18,120 nucleotides of DNA from Clostridia bacterium (GTDB taxonomy: Bacteria; Bacillota; Clostridia; Oscillospirales; CAG-272). Positions 7,934 through 16,049 of this stretch are shown here, in pieces. Where the stretch lies: contig JAGAFM010000131.1 in assembly GCA_017612655.1 (NCBI GenBank), positions 1 through 18,120 on the forward strand, given 5' to 3'. A program made the position numbers and the translations under genes. Position 1 is the stretch's first letter. Every line of letters begins with the position of its first letter. Below the pieces are notes generated by a model, which ran no database searches, had not been told where the DNA came from, and was given only the letters and a program-made list of their open reading frames with translations.

Positions 7934-7959
7934 GCGTCCGGACGCCTCCCAGCTGGGAG
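7934..7959. repeat. Two abutting perfect palindromes
   Basis: GCGTCCGGACGC (7934-7945) is directly followed by CTCCCAGCTGGGAG (7946-7959); both are perfect with no spacer. The first shares the GTCCGGAC core with the hairpin at 7883-7916. They could be protein-binding sites. Being loopless, they would form only shortened hairpins in RNA. Confidence 0.6.
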
Positions 7960-7979
7960 AAACGGTTTCCTTTGTGAGG

Positions 7980-8025
7980 TTTTTTGCCCGTTTTTGCAGT
8001 TTTTTTGTTTTTTTTCTTGCTTTTT
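7980..8025 (+). promoter_or_regulatory. Phased T-tracts upstream of the rimP-infB promoter (curved DNA / UP element-like)
   Basis: Five runs of five to eight T begin at 7980, 7991, 8000, 8008 and 8021, about one helical turn apart, and lead into the -35 box. Phased A/T-tracts bend DNA and can stimulate sigma-A promoters. They might also serve as the U-tract for termination of the upstream exporter transcript. Confidence 0.5.
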
Positions 8026-8045
8026 CTTTCTTACTGTGATAAAAT
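8017..8045 (+). promoter_or_regulatory. Probable promoter of the rimP-nusA-rnpM-ylxQ-infB operon
   Basis: TTGCTT (8017-8022), a 17-base spacer and TAAAAT (8040-8045) predict a start near 8052, about 75 bases before rimP. The -35 is weak, but the T-rich upstream DNA may compensate. No better candidate is visible between the exporter operon and rimP. Confidence 0.6.
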
Positions 8046-8072
8046 GTGCTGTGGAAATAGAAGAGGATAGGA

Positions 8073-8097
8073 GAGTAGGCTGACGCCTGCTCTTTTT
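8073..8097 (+). terminator. Terminator-like hairpin in the rimP leader (candidate attenuator)
   Basis: GAGTAGGC (8073-8080) pairs with GCCTGCTC (8085-8092) across a TGAC loop, eight pairs with one G-U, followed at once by TTTTT (8093-8097). This is an intrinsic terminator shape, lying between the predicted promoter and the rimP start. The nusA operon is known to be autoregulated by NusA-dependent termination in its leader in Bacillus subtilis, so an attenuator role fits; the modest stem is compatible with NusA dependence. Confidence 0.6.
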
Positions 8098-8127
8098 CAT
8101 TGACTCGGATCGCTGGGAGGTGCCTCG

Positions 8128-8655
8128 GTGGAAAACAGTTCCTCTGCTCCGAAACGGATTGTAAAACAGGACCGCAAAGAGGTGCGGAATATCGCGGATA
8201 CGGTCTGGAACCTGGCGGAACCGATCGCGGAGTCTCTGGGGTATCTCATTTGGGATGTCGAGTACCGCAGAGAAGGCTCCGAATGGGTTCTGCATATCAC
8301 TCTGGATTCTCCGGACGGGATCACGCTGGATGACTGCGAACGGTTTCAGCATGCCATCGACGCTCCGCTGGACGAGGCGGACCCGATCGAATCCTCCTAT
8401 TCGGTGGAGGTTTCCTCTCCCGGCATTGAACGGGTTTTGAAGTATCCCTGGCACTTCGAGCGGTTTCTCGGCAGTCAGATTCACGTCCGCTGCTATGCTC
8501 CGGTACCGGAAGCGGGAGGGGTCAAGCAGTTCCGCGCCGCCTTGAAGTCCTACGACCCGGGGGAGAACCGGTTTGTTCTGATCCTTTCCGATGGAACCGA
8601 GATCGAGCTTCCCGGGGCGAAAATCGCCGCAACCCGGATCGCTTTTGATTACTGA
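8128..8655 (+). CDS. rimP: Ribosome maturation factor RimP
   Basis: Cytoplasmic factor of 175 residues needed for 30S subunit maturation. The family pattern is clear: an N-terminal alpha/beta domain (about residues 20-95) with GYLIWDVEYRREGSEWVL and the hallmark SVEVSSPGIERVL, then a C-terminal SH3-like barrel ending in the strand carrying IAATRIAFDY. It is slightly longer than the usual 150 or so residues because of an N-terminal tail of about 20. The GTG at 8128 is supported by GGGAGG at 8115-8120, seven bases upstream. It is first in the operon, with nusA following after 54 bases, the standard bacterial arrangement. Confidence 0.95.
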   Translation: MENSSSAPKRIVKQDRKEVRNIADTVWNLAEPIAESLGYLIWDVEYRREGSEWVLHITLDSPDGITLDDCERFQHAIDAPLDEADPIESSYSVEVSSPGIERVLKYPWHFERFLGSQIHVRCYAPVPEAGGVKQFRAALKSYDPGENRFVLILSDGTEIELPGAKIAATRIAFDY

Positions 8656-8709
8656 TCCCCTGAATAACCAGATTCCCAAGACAGACTCACTGAAACGGAG
8701 GGCTATGAG

Positions 8710-9735
8710 ATGAATAGCGAGTTTTTCAAAGCACTTGATTTGCTGGAAAAGGAACGGAATATTCCTAAATCCTATATGAGAGAAAAGGTGGAGGCGGCGC
8801 TTGCCAGCGCGTGCCGGAAAGAACTGGGAGGAACCAATATCCGGGTTCAGATGGACGAGGTAAAGCAGGACTTCCGCGTTTTCGAACAGAAAACAGTCGT
8901 GGAAGAAGTGACCTCCCCGAAAACGGAAATCAGTCTAAGCGACGCAAAGGCGATCTCCAAACGGTACAAACTCGGGGATACGGTTGAAACGGAACTGAAG
9001 ACGAAGGAGTTCGGGCGGATCTCCGCAAGCACGGCGAAGCAGGTTATCATTCAGGGAATCCGCGAGGCGGAACGGGGACAGATGATCGAACAGTACGAGA
9101 GCAAAAAGAGGGAGATCATCACCGTCAAGATCGAGCGGGTGGATCCTGTGAAGAAAACCGTTTATGTGAATACGGGAGACGGCATTTCAGCCATCCCCGT
9201 GAGTGAACAGATCCCGGGAGAAACCTATCTTCCGGATCATTCCCTCAAAGTGCTGATTTCTGAAGTCAAACAGAACGCGAACGGTCCGGTCCTGACCCTG
9301 TCCCGTTCCCATCCCGACATGCTGCGCAGACTCCTGGAACTGGAAGTGCCTGAAATTCGGGACGGTTCGGTCCAGATCATGAACATCTCGCGGGAAGCCG
9401 GTTCCCGGTCCAAGGTTGCCGTTCAGGCCACAGCGGAGAATGTCGATCCTGTCGGAGCCTGCATCGGCGAAAAGGGAATGCGGATCAACAATATCGTCAA
9501 TGAGCTGAACGGAGAAAAGATCGATATCATCCGGTATTCCGAAGATCCGAATGAATACATCCGCGCCGCTCTTGCTCCTGCAAAAATCCAGGATGTCTCA
9601 ACCGCCCCGGGAGACCGGGTCGCCACCATCCACGTTGCTCCGGACCAGCTTTCTCTCGCCATCGGAAAAGAAGGTCAGAACGCCCGTCTGGCGGCGAAGC
9701 TGACGGGTCACAAAATCGATATCAAGACCAGATGA
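8710..9735 (+). CDS. nusA: Transcription termination/antitermination factor NusA
   Basis: RNA polymerase-binding elongation factor of 341 residues that promotes pausing and hairpin-dependent termination. The N-terminal polymerase-binding domain begins MNSEFFKALDLLEKER. An S1 domain follows (about 125-200, including RVDPVKKTVYVNTGDG), then two KH domains (about 225-290 with GACIGEKGMRINNIV, and 295-341 with LAIGKEGQNARLAAKLTG). It ends directly after KH2, as in Bacillota, and lacks the acidic repeats of proteobacterial NusA. The ATG at 8710 has GGAGGG at 8697-8702. It may control its own operon through the leader hairpin at 8073-8097. Confidence 0.97.
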   Translation: MNSEFFKALDLLEKERNIPKSYMREKVEAALASACRKELGGTNIRVQMDEVKQDFRVFEQKTVVEEVTSPKTEISLSDAKAISKRYKLGDTVETELKTKEFGRISASTAKQVIIQGIREAERGQMIEQYESKKREIITVKIERVDPVKKTVYVNTGDGISAIPVSEQIPGETYLPDHSLKVLISEVKQNANGPVLTLSRSHPDMLRRLLELEVPEIRDGSVQIMNISREAGSRSKVAVQATAENVDPVGACIGEKGMRINNIVNELNGEKIDIIRYSEDPNEYIRAALAPAKIQDVSTAPGDRVATIHVAPDQLSLAIGKEGQNARLAAKLTGHKIDIKTR

Positions 9736-9754
9736 CCCGCCGGAGGTGATCAGA

Positions 9755-10039
9755 TTGGAAACCGTTCATTTGATCCCGAAGAAAAAAACACCCGAGCGAA
9801 AATGTGTCGGATGCAACGGAAGATTTCCCAAAAAGGACCTGGTACGGGTACTCAGGCTGCCTGATGAGACGATAGTTCTGGATAAAACCGGGAAACAGTC
9901 CGGGAGAGGCGCCTACCTGTGCAGTGCGGAGTGTCTGAAGAAGGCCGTCAGGTCCAAACGTCTGAAGAATGCGCTCTCCTGTGAAATCCCGGAGTCGGTT
10001 CTTTCCGCTCTGGAGGAGGAATTCGCAAGGAATGAGTGA
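9755..10039 (+). CDS. rnpM: RNase P modulator RnpM (YlxR, DUF448)
   Basis: Small basic RNA-binding protein of 94 residues. The family signature is visible: RKCVGC near the N-terminus, then LVRVLR, and GRGAYLCSAEC in the middle. YlxR of Bacillus subtilis has been described as an RNase P-binding modulator, hence the name RnpM. The frame opens at a GTG at 9746, but that codon overlaps the GGAGG site itself (9742-9746). The TTG at 9755, eight bases downstream of it, is the sensible start. The gene follows nusA by 19 bases and overlaps ylxQ by eight, so translation is probably coupled. Confidence 0.9.
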   Translation: METVHLIPKKKTPERKCVGCNGRFPKKDLVRVLRLPDETIVLDKTGKQSGRGAYLCSAECLKKAVRSKRLKNALSCEIPESVLSALEEEFARNE

Positions 10040-10403
10040 AATTGAGCTGAACGAAATCCTGCGGAAAAGGCGGCTTGGCTCCCTGCTGGGACTTGCCAGA
10101 AAGGCAGGAAAAGTGATTGCCGGCACAGAGCGGGTGAGGGAAGAAATCCGCTCCGGAGGGAACCCGGGCAAAATCTGTCTCGTCCTTCTCGCCGCCGACT
10201 CTTCCGCCAATACCCGAAAAAGAGTTGTCAACTGCTGCTCTTATTACCACAAAGCCTGTTTGGTCTGTGATCTCGATACTGACTCAATGGGAACCGCCAT
10301 TGGAAAAGCGGGAAGCATTTCCGCGGTCGGAATCACCGATCAGGGCCTTGCCGAGGCGCTTGCCCGACTGATCAACGCCCCCGCGAATCAAGGAAAGGAA
10401 TGA
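10032..10403 (+). CDS. ylxQ: L7Ae-family ribosomal/RNA-binding protein YlxQ
   Basis: Protein of 123 residues of the L7Ae/L30e/S12e family, presumed to bind kink-turn RNA; the cellular role of YlxQ is not firmly known. The family core starts at LLGLARKAGKVIAGTERV and contains the LVLLAADSSANTRKRV strand-helix unit, ending with AVGITDQGLAEALARLI. I use the ATG at 10032, preceded by AAGG and a longer GGAGGAGGA at 10012-10020; the frame extends upstream to 9969, but that part overlaps rnpM and is not family-like. The stop overlaps the infB start (ATGA). YlxQ between rnpM and infB is typical of Bacillota. Confidence 0.9.
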   Translation: MSEIELNEILRKRRLGSLLGLARKAGKVIAGTERVREEIRSGGNPGKICLVLLAADSSANTRKRVVNCCSYYHKACLVCDLDTDSMGTAIGKAGSISAVGITDQGLAEALARLINAPANQGKE

Positions 10404-13261
10404 TACGATACATGTTAAATCCTCCGAACAGCCGAGTAACGAATATTGCAAAGGACTTCTCGGTGAAAAACAAAGCGGTTCTGGAAATCCTCGAGTCCTG
10501 CGGTCTGGAGGGAAAGAAGAACACGACCGTTCTATCCACGGACGAATTTGCCATCGTCGTGGAATTGCTTTCCAAAGAGAAGCAGATCCGGAACATGGAA
10601 CAGTATCTTGCTGGTACCGTTGATGTTCCCCATCCCGATCAGAGGGAGGCCGCTCCCCCGGAGCCGCCCAAGGCGGAATCTGTCCCCGCGGACGCTCCCG
10701 CCGCAGCGAAGGCGAAGGAGACGGCTGCTCCGAGTGCCGCGAAGGAACCGGACAAAGCAAAGGAACCGTCCGGCCCCTCCGGTCAGACTCAGCCCGTCAG
10801 GAATATCCCCGAGCCACGGGCAGCGGAAAGCAAACAGGCGCCCGCAGAGCCGGCGGGAGCATCGAATCCGCCGGCGGCTCAGGCCGCTTCTTCCGTGCGT
10901 CCCCATGCGCCTGCTCCGGCCTCCGATCCTGCAGGCAGAAAAACGCAGGGACCGGGTTCTCCGGTTCGTCCTCCCGTTTCCGCCGGCACTCAGACGCCCG
11001 TCAGACAGAGTGCCGGAACCGCTCCGAACGGTTTCAGGCCCAGACCCGCCCAGCAGCCTTTCGCCCCGAACCAGGGAGGCTTTCAGCGTCCCGCGTTCGG
11101 ACAGCAGAGACCCGGATACGGAAAACCGGGTCCCGGTTCGAAGAATGCGGAAAAGAGCAGGCACGACAGCGGCCGTTTCGAGGACAAGGATTCCCCCCGT
11201 CACACCTTCCGTCCGGCGGCTCCGAAGATCGCGCAGCCTCAGGCGACTTCCTATTCGAAGCCGACCGCAACGGGCGGATCGACCAGAGTGGTGGATACCA
11301 GAGGCTCCGGCAACGTCGATCTTTCCAAATATGACGAGAAGCTCGACAATCTGGTGCCGGAAGCAGCGCAGAACTATTCCGGCGCAAAGCAGAAGCTGAA
11401 GAAGCAGAATAACCGTCCTCAGTTTGACAAAAAGAAGAAGGGATCCGATAAGGAACGGGAAGCGATCGAGCGGATGCGGAAGGAAGCGCTCGAAAAATCG
11501 AAGAAAATTCCCTCGTCGATTGTCGTCCCGGCGGAGATCCAGGTCAATGAACTCGCGGCAAAACTTCACGTGACGAACGGCGAAGTGGTGAAGAAACTGA
11601 TCGGGCTCGGCGTTATGGCGAGCGTCAATCAGATGATTGATTTCGACACGGCTGCACTGGTTGCCGACGAGTTCGGTTCCTCCGCCACCCAGGAGGTCGT
11701 TGTTACCATTGAGGAACGTTTGTTTACGGAGGCGGAGGATTCCGACGGGGATCTCGTCCCGCGTGCACCTGTTGTCTGTGTGATGGGCCACGTTGACCAT
11801 GGAAAAACCTCGCTTCTGGATGCCATCCGTCATACCAATGTCACGGCAGGAGAAGCCGGTGGCATTACCCAGGCGATCGGTGCGTACAGAGTATCCATCA
11901 ACGGCAGAGACATTACGTTCCTCGACACCCCCGGACATGAGGCGTTTACCGCCATGAGAGCCAGAGGCGCAAAATCAACGGACATCGCCATCCTGGTTGT
12001 CGCCGCGGACGACGGGATCATGCCCCAGACCGTTGAGGCCATAAATCACGCGAAAGCGGCCGATATCCCGATTGTAGTAGCGATCAACAAGATGGACAAA
12101 CCGCACGCGAACCCGGATCTGGTCAAGCAGGGACTGACTGCTTACGATCTGGTTCCGGAAGAGTGGGGGGGCGACGTGATCTGCGTCCCGGTTTCCGCCC
12201 TGACCGGGATGGGAATTGAGGAACTGCTGGAGAACGTCCTTCTGGTCGCCGATATGAAGGAACTGTCCGCCAATCCGAACCGCCGCGCGAAAGGTCTTGT
12301 TCTGGAGTCCAGGCTGGACAAAGGAAAAGGCCCGGTCGCCACGGTGCTGGTTCAGAACGGCACCCTGCACGCCGGAGATGTGATTATTGCGGGAACTGCG
12401 GTCGGCAGAGTCCGCGCGATGACAAACGACAAAGGCAGTCTGGTGAAGGATGCAGGTCCTTCTGTCCCCGTCGAGATCACCGGACTCTCCGAGATTCCGC
12501 AGGCGGGAGACGAGTTCGCCGCCGTTGAGGACGAGCGGATGGCGCGTGAACTGGCGGATCAGCGCCGGGACAGCGCAAAGGAAGAACAGTTCAAAGCGAA
12601 CGCCCGTGCAAATCTGGATACGCTCTTCGAGCAGATCCGGGAAGGCGTCAAGGATCTGAACATCGTCGTCAAAGCGGATGTGGCTGGATCGGTTGAGGCT
12701 GTGAAAGCCTCCCTGATCAAACTCTCCAACGAAGAAGTGAAGGTCAACGTAATCCACGCCGCGGTCGGAGGTATCACGGAAGGGGATGTCATGCTGGCGG
12801 CCGCTTCCAATGCTATCATCGTCGGATTCTCGGTTCGCCCCGACAAATCCGCGCTGGATTCGGCGGAGGTTCACAAAGTCGAAATCCGAACCTACCGCAT
12901 CATCTACGAATGCATCGACGAGATCGAGGCGGCAATCAAGGGAATGCTGGCACCGACCTATAAAGAGGCGCTGCACGGCCATGCCGTAGTCCGTCAGACG
13001 ATCCATGTTCCCAGCGTAGGAACGATTGCAGGCTCGTATATTCAGGACGGGAAGGTTACCAGGTCGTCTCAGATCCGTGTTCTGCGCGACGGAATTGTCA
13101 TCTTCGAAGACAAGATCAAGTCGCTGCGGCGTTTCAAGGACGATGTCCGGGAAGTGACGCAGGGATACGAATGCGGCATCGGGCTTGAACGGTTCAACGA
13201 CATCAAGGAAGGCGACGTTCTGGAAGCTTTCGCAATGGAAGAAATATCTTCCGAATCCTGA
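10400..13261 (+). CDS. infB: Translation initiation factor IF-2
   Basis: GTPase of 953 residues that brings initiator fMet-tRNA to the ribosome. An IF2_N motif lies at about 10-65, followed by a long Pro/Ala/Gln/Arg-rich linker (about 75-300) and a lysine-rich segment. A second IF2_N domain occupies about 370-425. The GTPase motifs are G1 GHVDHGKT (463-470), switch I GGITQAIGAY, G3 DTPGH, G4 NKMDK (563-567) and G5 SALTG, followed by domains II, III and the C-terminal fMet-tRNA-binding domain. In switch I, Ala492 stands where many bacteria have His (GGITQHIGAY). The start is either the ATG at 10400, overlapping the ylxQ stop, or the ATG at 10412, which has AAAGGA twelve bases upstream; the difference is four residues. 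Last gene of the operon. Confidence 0.97.
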   Translation: MIRYMLNPPNSRVTNIAKDFSVKNKAVLEILESCGLEGKKNTTVLSTDEFAIVVELLSKEKQIRNMEQYLAGTVDVPHPDQREAAPPEPPKAESVPADAPAAAKAKETAAPSAAKEPDKAKEPSGPSGQTQPVRNIPEPRAAESKQAPAEPAGASNPPAAQAASSVRPHAPAPASDPAGRKTQGPGSPVRPPVSAGTQTPVRQSAGTAPNGFRPRPAQQPFAPNQGGFQRPAFGQQRPGYGKPGPGSKNAEKSRHDSGRFEDKDSPRHTFRPAAPKIAQPQATSYSKPTATGGSTRVVDTRGSGNVDLSKYDEKLDNLVPEAAQNYSGAKQKLKKQNNRPQFDKKKKGSDKEREAIERMRKEALEKSKKIPSSIVVPAEIQVNELAAKLHVTNGEVVKKLIGLGVMASVNQMIDFDTAALVADEFGSSATQEVVVTIEERLFTEAEDSDGDLVPRAPVVCVMGHVDHGKTSLLDAIRHTNVTAGEAGGITQAIGAYRVSINGRDITFLDTPGHEAFTAMRARGAKSTDIAILVVAADDGIMPQTVEAINHAKAADIPIVVAINKMDKPHANPDLVKQGLTAYDLVPEEWGGDVICVPVSALTGMGIEELLENVLLVADMKELSANPNRRAKGLVLESRLDKGKGPVATVLVQNGTLHAGDVIIAGTAVGRVRAMTNDKGSLVKDAGPSVPVEITGLSEIPQAGDEFAAVEDERMARELADQRRDSAKEEQFKANARANLDTLFEQIREGVKDLNIVVKADVAGSVEAVKASLIKLSNEEVKVNVIHAAVGGITEGDVMLAAASNAIIVGFSVRPDKSALDSAEVHKVEIRTYRIIYECIDEIEAAIKGMLAPTYKEALHGHAVVRQTIHVPSVGTIAGSYIQDGKVTRSSQIRVLRDGIVIFEDKIKSLRRFKDDVREVTQGYECGIGLERFNDIKEGDVLEAFAMEEISSES

Positions 13262-13278
13262 TCTTTTCCGCAACAGGC

Positions 13279-13328
13279 AAACAGGCTGCTCCAGTCCCGA
13301 AACACGGGATTTGGAACAGCCTGTTTTT
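13279..13328 (+). terminator. Intrinsic terminator of the rimP-infB operon, shared by convergent clpB
   Basis: AAACAGGCTG (13279-13288) pairs with CAGCCTGTTT (13317-13326), with further inner pairing (TCC with GGA, CCCG with CGGG). The strand then reads five T (13324-13328). It starts 17 bases after the infB stop. Only 79 bases separate the convergent genes, and the minus strand also leaves the stem into a short T-run, so it may terminate clpB too. Confidence 0.88.
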
Positions 13329-13340
13329 GCTGTGGCATAT

Positions 13341-15944
13341 TTACGGCTCGACCCGGGCCTCCAGTTCTCCGTTCCGACAGTCGACGGTCAGAACGGTGTC
13401 GGGAGACAGGTTCTCGGAGATCAGCTTTCTGGCGACCAGCGTTTCAACGGAAGACTGAATGTACCGCTTCAGGGGACGGGCACCGTAAATCGGATCAAAA
13501 CCTTCCGTAATGATTCGATCCTTGGCTGCCTCCGTTACGTTCAGACGGATTCTGTGGTCCGCCAGTCTGGTTTCCAGACCGCTCAGAAGAAGATCGACGA
13601 TCTTTCGAATCTGTTCCCGGGAAAGAGGAGTGAAGAGGATGGTTTCGTCCAGCCGGTTCAAAAATTCCGGACGGAAACTGCGGCGAAGCAGCTGGGTGAT
13701 CCCCTGCTGTGCCTCCTCTGTTATGGAACCGTCCCGAATCCCTTCCAGGATCAGATCGGACCCGAGATTGGACGTCAGGATGATAATCGTGTTCTTGAAA
13801 TCAACGGTGCGTCCCTGCGAATCGGTGATCCGTCCGTCGTCCAGAACCTGAAGCAGGAGGTTGAAGACATCCGGATGGGCTTTCTCCACTTCGTCGAACA
13901 GAATGACGGAATAGGGACGTCTCCGGACCGCCTCCGTCAGCTGTCCTCCCTCTTCGTAGCCGACGTATCCGGGAGGTGCGCCGATCAGCCGCGAGACAGC
14001 GAATTTTTCCATATATTCGCTCATGTCGATCCGGATCATGGCGCGTTCGTCGTCAAACAGGGCCTGGGCAAGCGCTTTGGCAAGCTCCGTCTTTCCAACT
14101 CCAGTAGGGCCGAGGAAGAGAAAGGATCCGATCGGCCGGTTGGGGTCCTGGATTCCCGCACGGGAACGCAGGATGGCAGAGCACACCTTCGTCACGCCTT
14201 CGTCCTGACCGATGACTCTCCGGTGCAGAATTCCTTCCAGACCGAGCAATTTGGTCCGTTCGCTTTCCATGAGCTTGGAGACCGGGATTCCCGTCCAGCG
14301 GGCTACGATCTTGGCGATTTCTTCCTCTGTTACGGTATTCCGGAGCAGGGAGTCCGAACCTGACGGAACCGATTCGGATTCCGCCTTTTCCAGCTCTTTC
14401 TGCAGATTCGGCAGCTTTCCGTATTTCAGCTCCGCGGCACGGTTGAGATCGTATTCATTCTGCGCTTTTTCGATCGCTGCGTTCGTCCCCTCGATTTCTT
14501 CGCGGAGTTTCTGGACGCGGCCGATCGACTGCTTTTCGTTTTCCCAGCGGGCTTTCATTTCGTTCAGCTTTTCTCTGCGTTCGGCGAGTTCCTCCCGAAC
14601 ACGCTGCAGCCGCTCTTCGGAAAGCTTGTCGGTTTCTTTTTTCAGCGCGGTTTCCTCAATCTCCAACTGCATGATCTTTCTGGAGATTACGTCCATTTCA
14701 ACCGGCATGGAATTCATTTCGGTCTTGATTGTGGCGCACGCCTCATCCACCAGGTCGATTGCCTTGTCGGGAAGGAAACGGTCTGAAATGTATCGGTTGG
14801 AGAGAGTCGCCGCGGCGATAAGCGCGGAGTCGTGGATCCGGACTCCGTGAAAGACCTCGTATCTTTCCTGAAGTCCCCGCAGAATCGTAATCGTATCCTC
14901 AACGGACGGCTCTTCCACCAAAACCGACTGAAACCGTCTCTCGAGAGCCTTGTCTTTCTCGATATACTGACGGTACTCGTTCAGTGTCGTGGCACCGATG
15001 CAGTGAAGTTCTCCCCTGGCCAGAAGCGGTTTGAGAAGATTGCCCGCATCCATGGAGCCTTCGGCTTTTCCGGCGCCTACGATCGTATGAAGTTCGTCGA
15101 TGAAAAGGATGATTTTTCCTTCCGACGCCTTGACTTCCGCGAGGACCGCCTTCAGACGCTCTTCGAATTCGCCCCGGAATTTCGCACCGGCAACCAGAGC
15201 GCCCATATCCAGAGCGAAGAGTTTGCGGTTCTTCAGATTATCCGGGACGTCCCCGCGAACCATTCGCTGGGCCAGACCCTCTGCAATTGCCGTTTTTCCG
15301 ACGCCCGGTTCTCCGATCAGGCAGGGATTGTTCTTGGTCTTTCTCGACAGGATCTGAATCACCGAACGGATCTCGTTGTCTCTTCCGATCACGGGATCCA
15401 GTTTCTGCTCCCGCGCCGCCTCTACCAGATCCTGCCCGTATTTCTTCAGCACGTCGTAGGTGGCTTCCGGGGTGTCGGTGGTCACGCGCTGATTCCCGCG
15501 TATCGTTTGGAGCGCTCCGAGAATCCCCGCCTTGTTCACTCCGTAACGGCTGAAGATTCCGGAAAGAGCGGAATCCGCGCAGTCGACCAGTCCCAGCAGC
15601 AGATGCTCAACGGAGATGAATTCGTCTTTCATGTCCTGCGAGATCTGTTCCGCCTTGGACAGGGCACGGTTCAGAGAGGAGGAAACGTAAACGGCTTCCG
15701 CGGGGGTCCCTCCGACCGCGACCTTCGGCAGTTTTTCAAGTTCTCTCAGTGCTTCCGCGCGAACGCCTTCCGTATCGATCCCCGCGTTTTGAAGGATGGA
15801 GGTGGTCAGTTCTTCCGGATTTTGCAAAAGGGACAGCAGAAGATGTACCTGCTCCAGCTGCTGATTTCCGTATTGTGCGGACAATCCCTGCGCGGTGCGG
15901 AGTACTTCTGCGCTTTTTTGAGTCAGTTTATCTGTATTCATCAT
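13341..15944 (-). CDS. clpB: ATP-dependent protein disaggregase ClpB
   Basis: Hsp100 chaperone of 867 residues that, with DnaK, rescues aggregated proteins in the cytoplasm as a hexamer. A double Clp N-domain occupies about 5-145. The first AAA+ module has Walker A GEPGVGKT (211-218) and Walker B ILFIDELHT. A long coiled-coil middle domain, about 405-525, separates ClpB from ClpA and ClpC-like proteins. The second AAA+ module has GPTGVGKT (612-619) and VILFDEVEKAHPDV. The C-terminus carries GARPLKRYIQ, and no ClpP-binding loop is evident. Two tandem ATG codons (15944, 15941) could start translation; the Shine-Dalgarno site is poor. No CIRCE or CtsR box is visible upstream, and no clear promoter, so it is probably read through from the RHH gene 105 bases upstream. 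Confidence 0.97.
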   Translation of the reverse strand: MMNTDKLTQKSAEVLRTAQGLSAQYGNQQLEQVHLLLSLLQNPEELTTSILQNAGIDTEGVRAEALRELEKLPKVAVGGTPAEAVYVSSSLNRALSKAEQISQDMKDEFISVEHLLLGLVDCADSALSGIFSRYGVNKAGILGALQTIRGNQRVTTDTPEATYDVLKKYGQDLVEAAREQKLDPVIGRDNEIRSVIQILSRKTKNNPCLIGEPGVGKTAIAEGLAQRMVRGDVPDNLKNRKLFALDMGALVAGAKFRGEFEERLKAVLAEVKASEGKIILFIDELHTIVGAGKAEGSMDAGNLLKPLLARGELHCIGATTLNEYRQYIEKDKALERRFQSVLVEEPSVEDTITILRGLQERYEVFHGVRIHDSALIAAATLSNRYISDRFLPDKAIDLVDEACATIKTEMNSMPVEMDVISRKIMQLEIEETALKKETDKLSEERLQRVREELAERREKLNEMKARWENEKQSIGRVQKLREEIEGTNAAIEKAQNEYDLNRAAELKYGKLPNLQKELEKAESESVPSGSDSLLRNTVTEEEIAKIVARWTGIPVSKLMESERTKLLGLEGILHRRVIGQDEGVTKVCSAILRSRAGIQDPNRPIGSFLFLGPTGVGKTELAKALAQALFDDERAMIRIDMSEYMEKFAVSRLIGAPPGYVGYEEGGQLTEAVRRRPYSVILFDEVEKAHPDVFNLLLQVLDDGRITDSQGRTVDFKNTIIILTSNLGSDLILEGIRDGSITEEAQQGITQLLRRSFRPEFLNRLDETILFTPLSREQIRKIVDLLLSGLETRLADHRIRLNVTEAAKDRIITEGFDPIYGARPLKRYIQSSVETLVARKLISENLSPDTVLTVDCRNGELEARVEP

Positions 15945-16049
15945 TTTTAGCCGTCGATTGCCTGCGGCCTCCGCCGCGGGAGGAGACGGCCCTCCTTCCT
16001 GATGATGTCATGGTTTGATCGTTTTGCCGGAAGATTTCCGGCGCTCTTC
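15945..16049 (-). other. clpB leader: GC-rich hairpins, no clear promoter
   Basis: The spacer before clpB holds GCCGGAA/TTCCGGC with a three-base loop (16026-16042), and overlapping CCTCC/GGAGG pairings around 15968-15995. On the minus strand the purine-rich GGAGG elements are 23 or more bases from the ATG and partly paired. None of the stems is followed by T-runs. I find no TATAAT-like box at a proper spacing. Confidence 0.45.

Noticed and set aside
10532..13273. Minus-strand open frames of 468 and 432 residues opposite infB
   Set aside because: Their composition is Arg/Gly/Asp-rich nonsense typical of the reverse strand of a biased gene; infB on the plus strand is certain.
13185..15950. 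Plus-strand open frames (392, 212 and 372 residues) opposite clpB
   Set aside because: They are antisense to a conserved chaperone gene and no promoter or Shine-Dalgarno site supports them.
16026..16042. GCCGGAA/TTCCGGC hairpin as terminator of the RHH gene
   Set aside because: On the minus strand it is followed by AAAACG and not by T residues, so it is not an intrinsic terminator for that gene.
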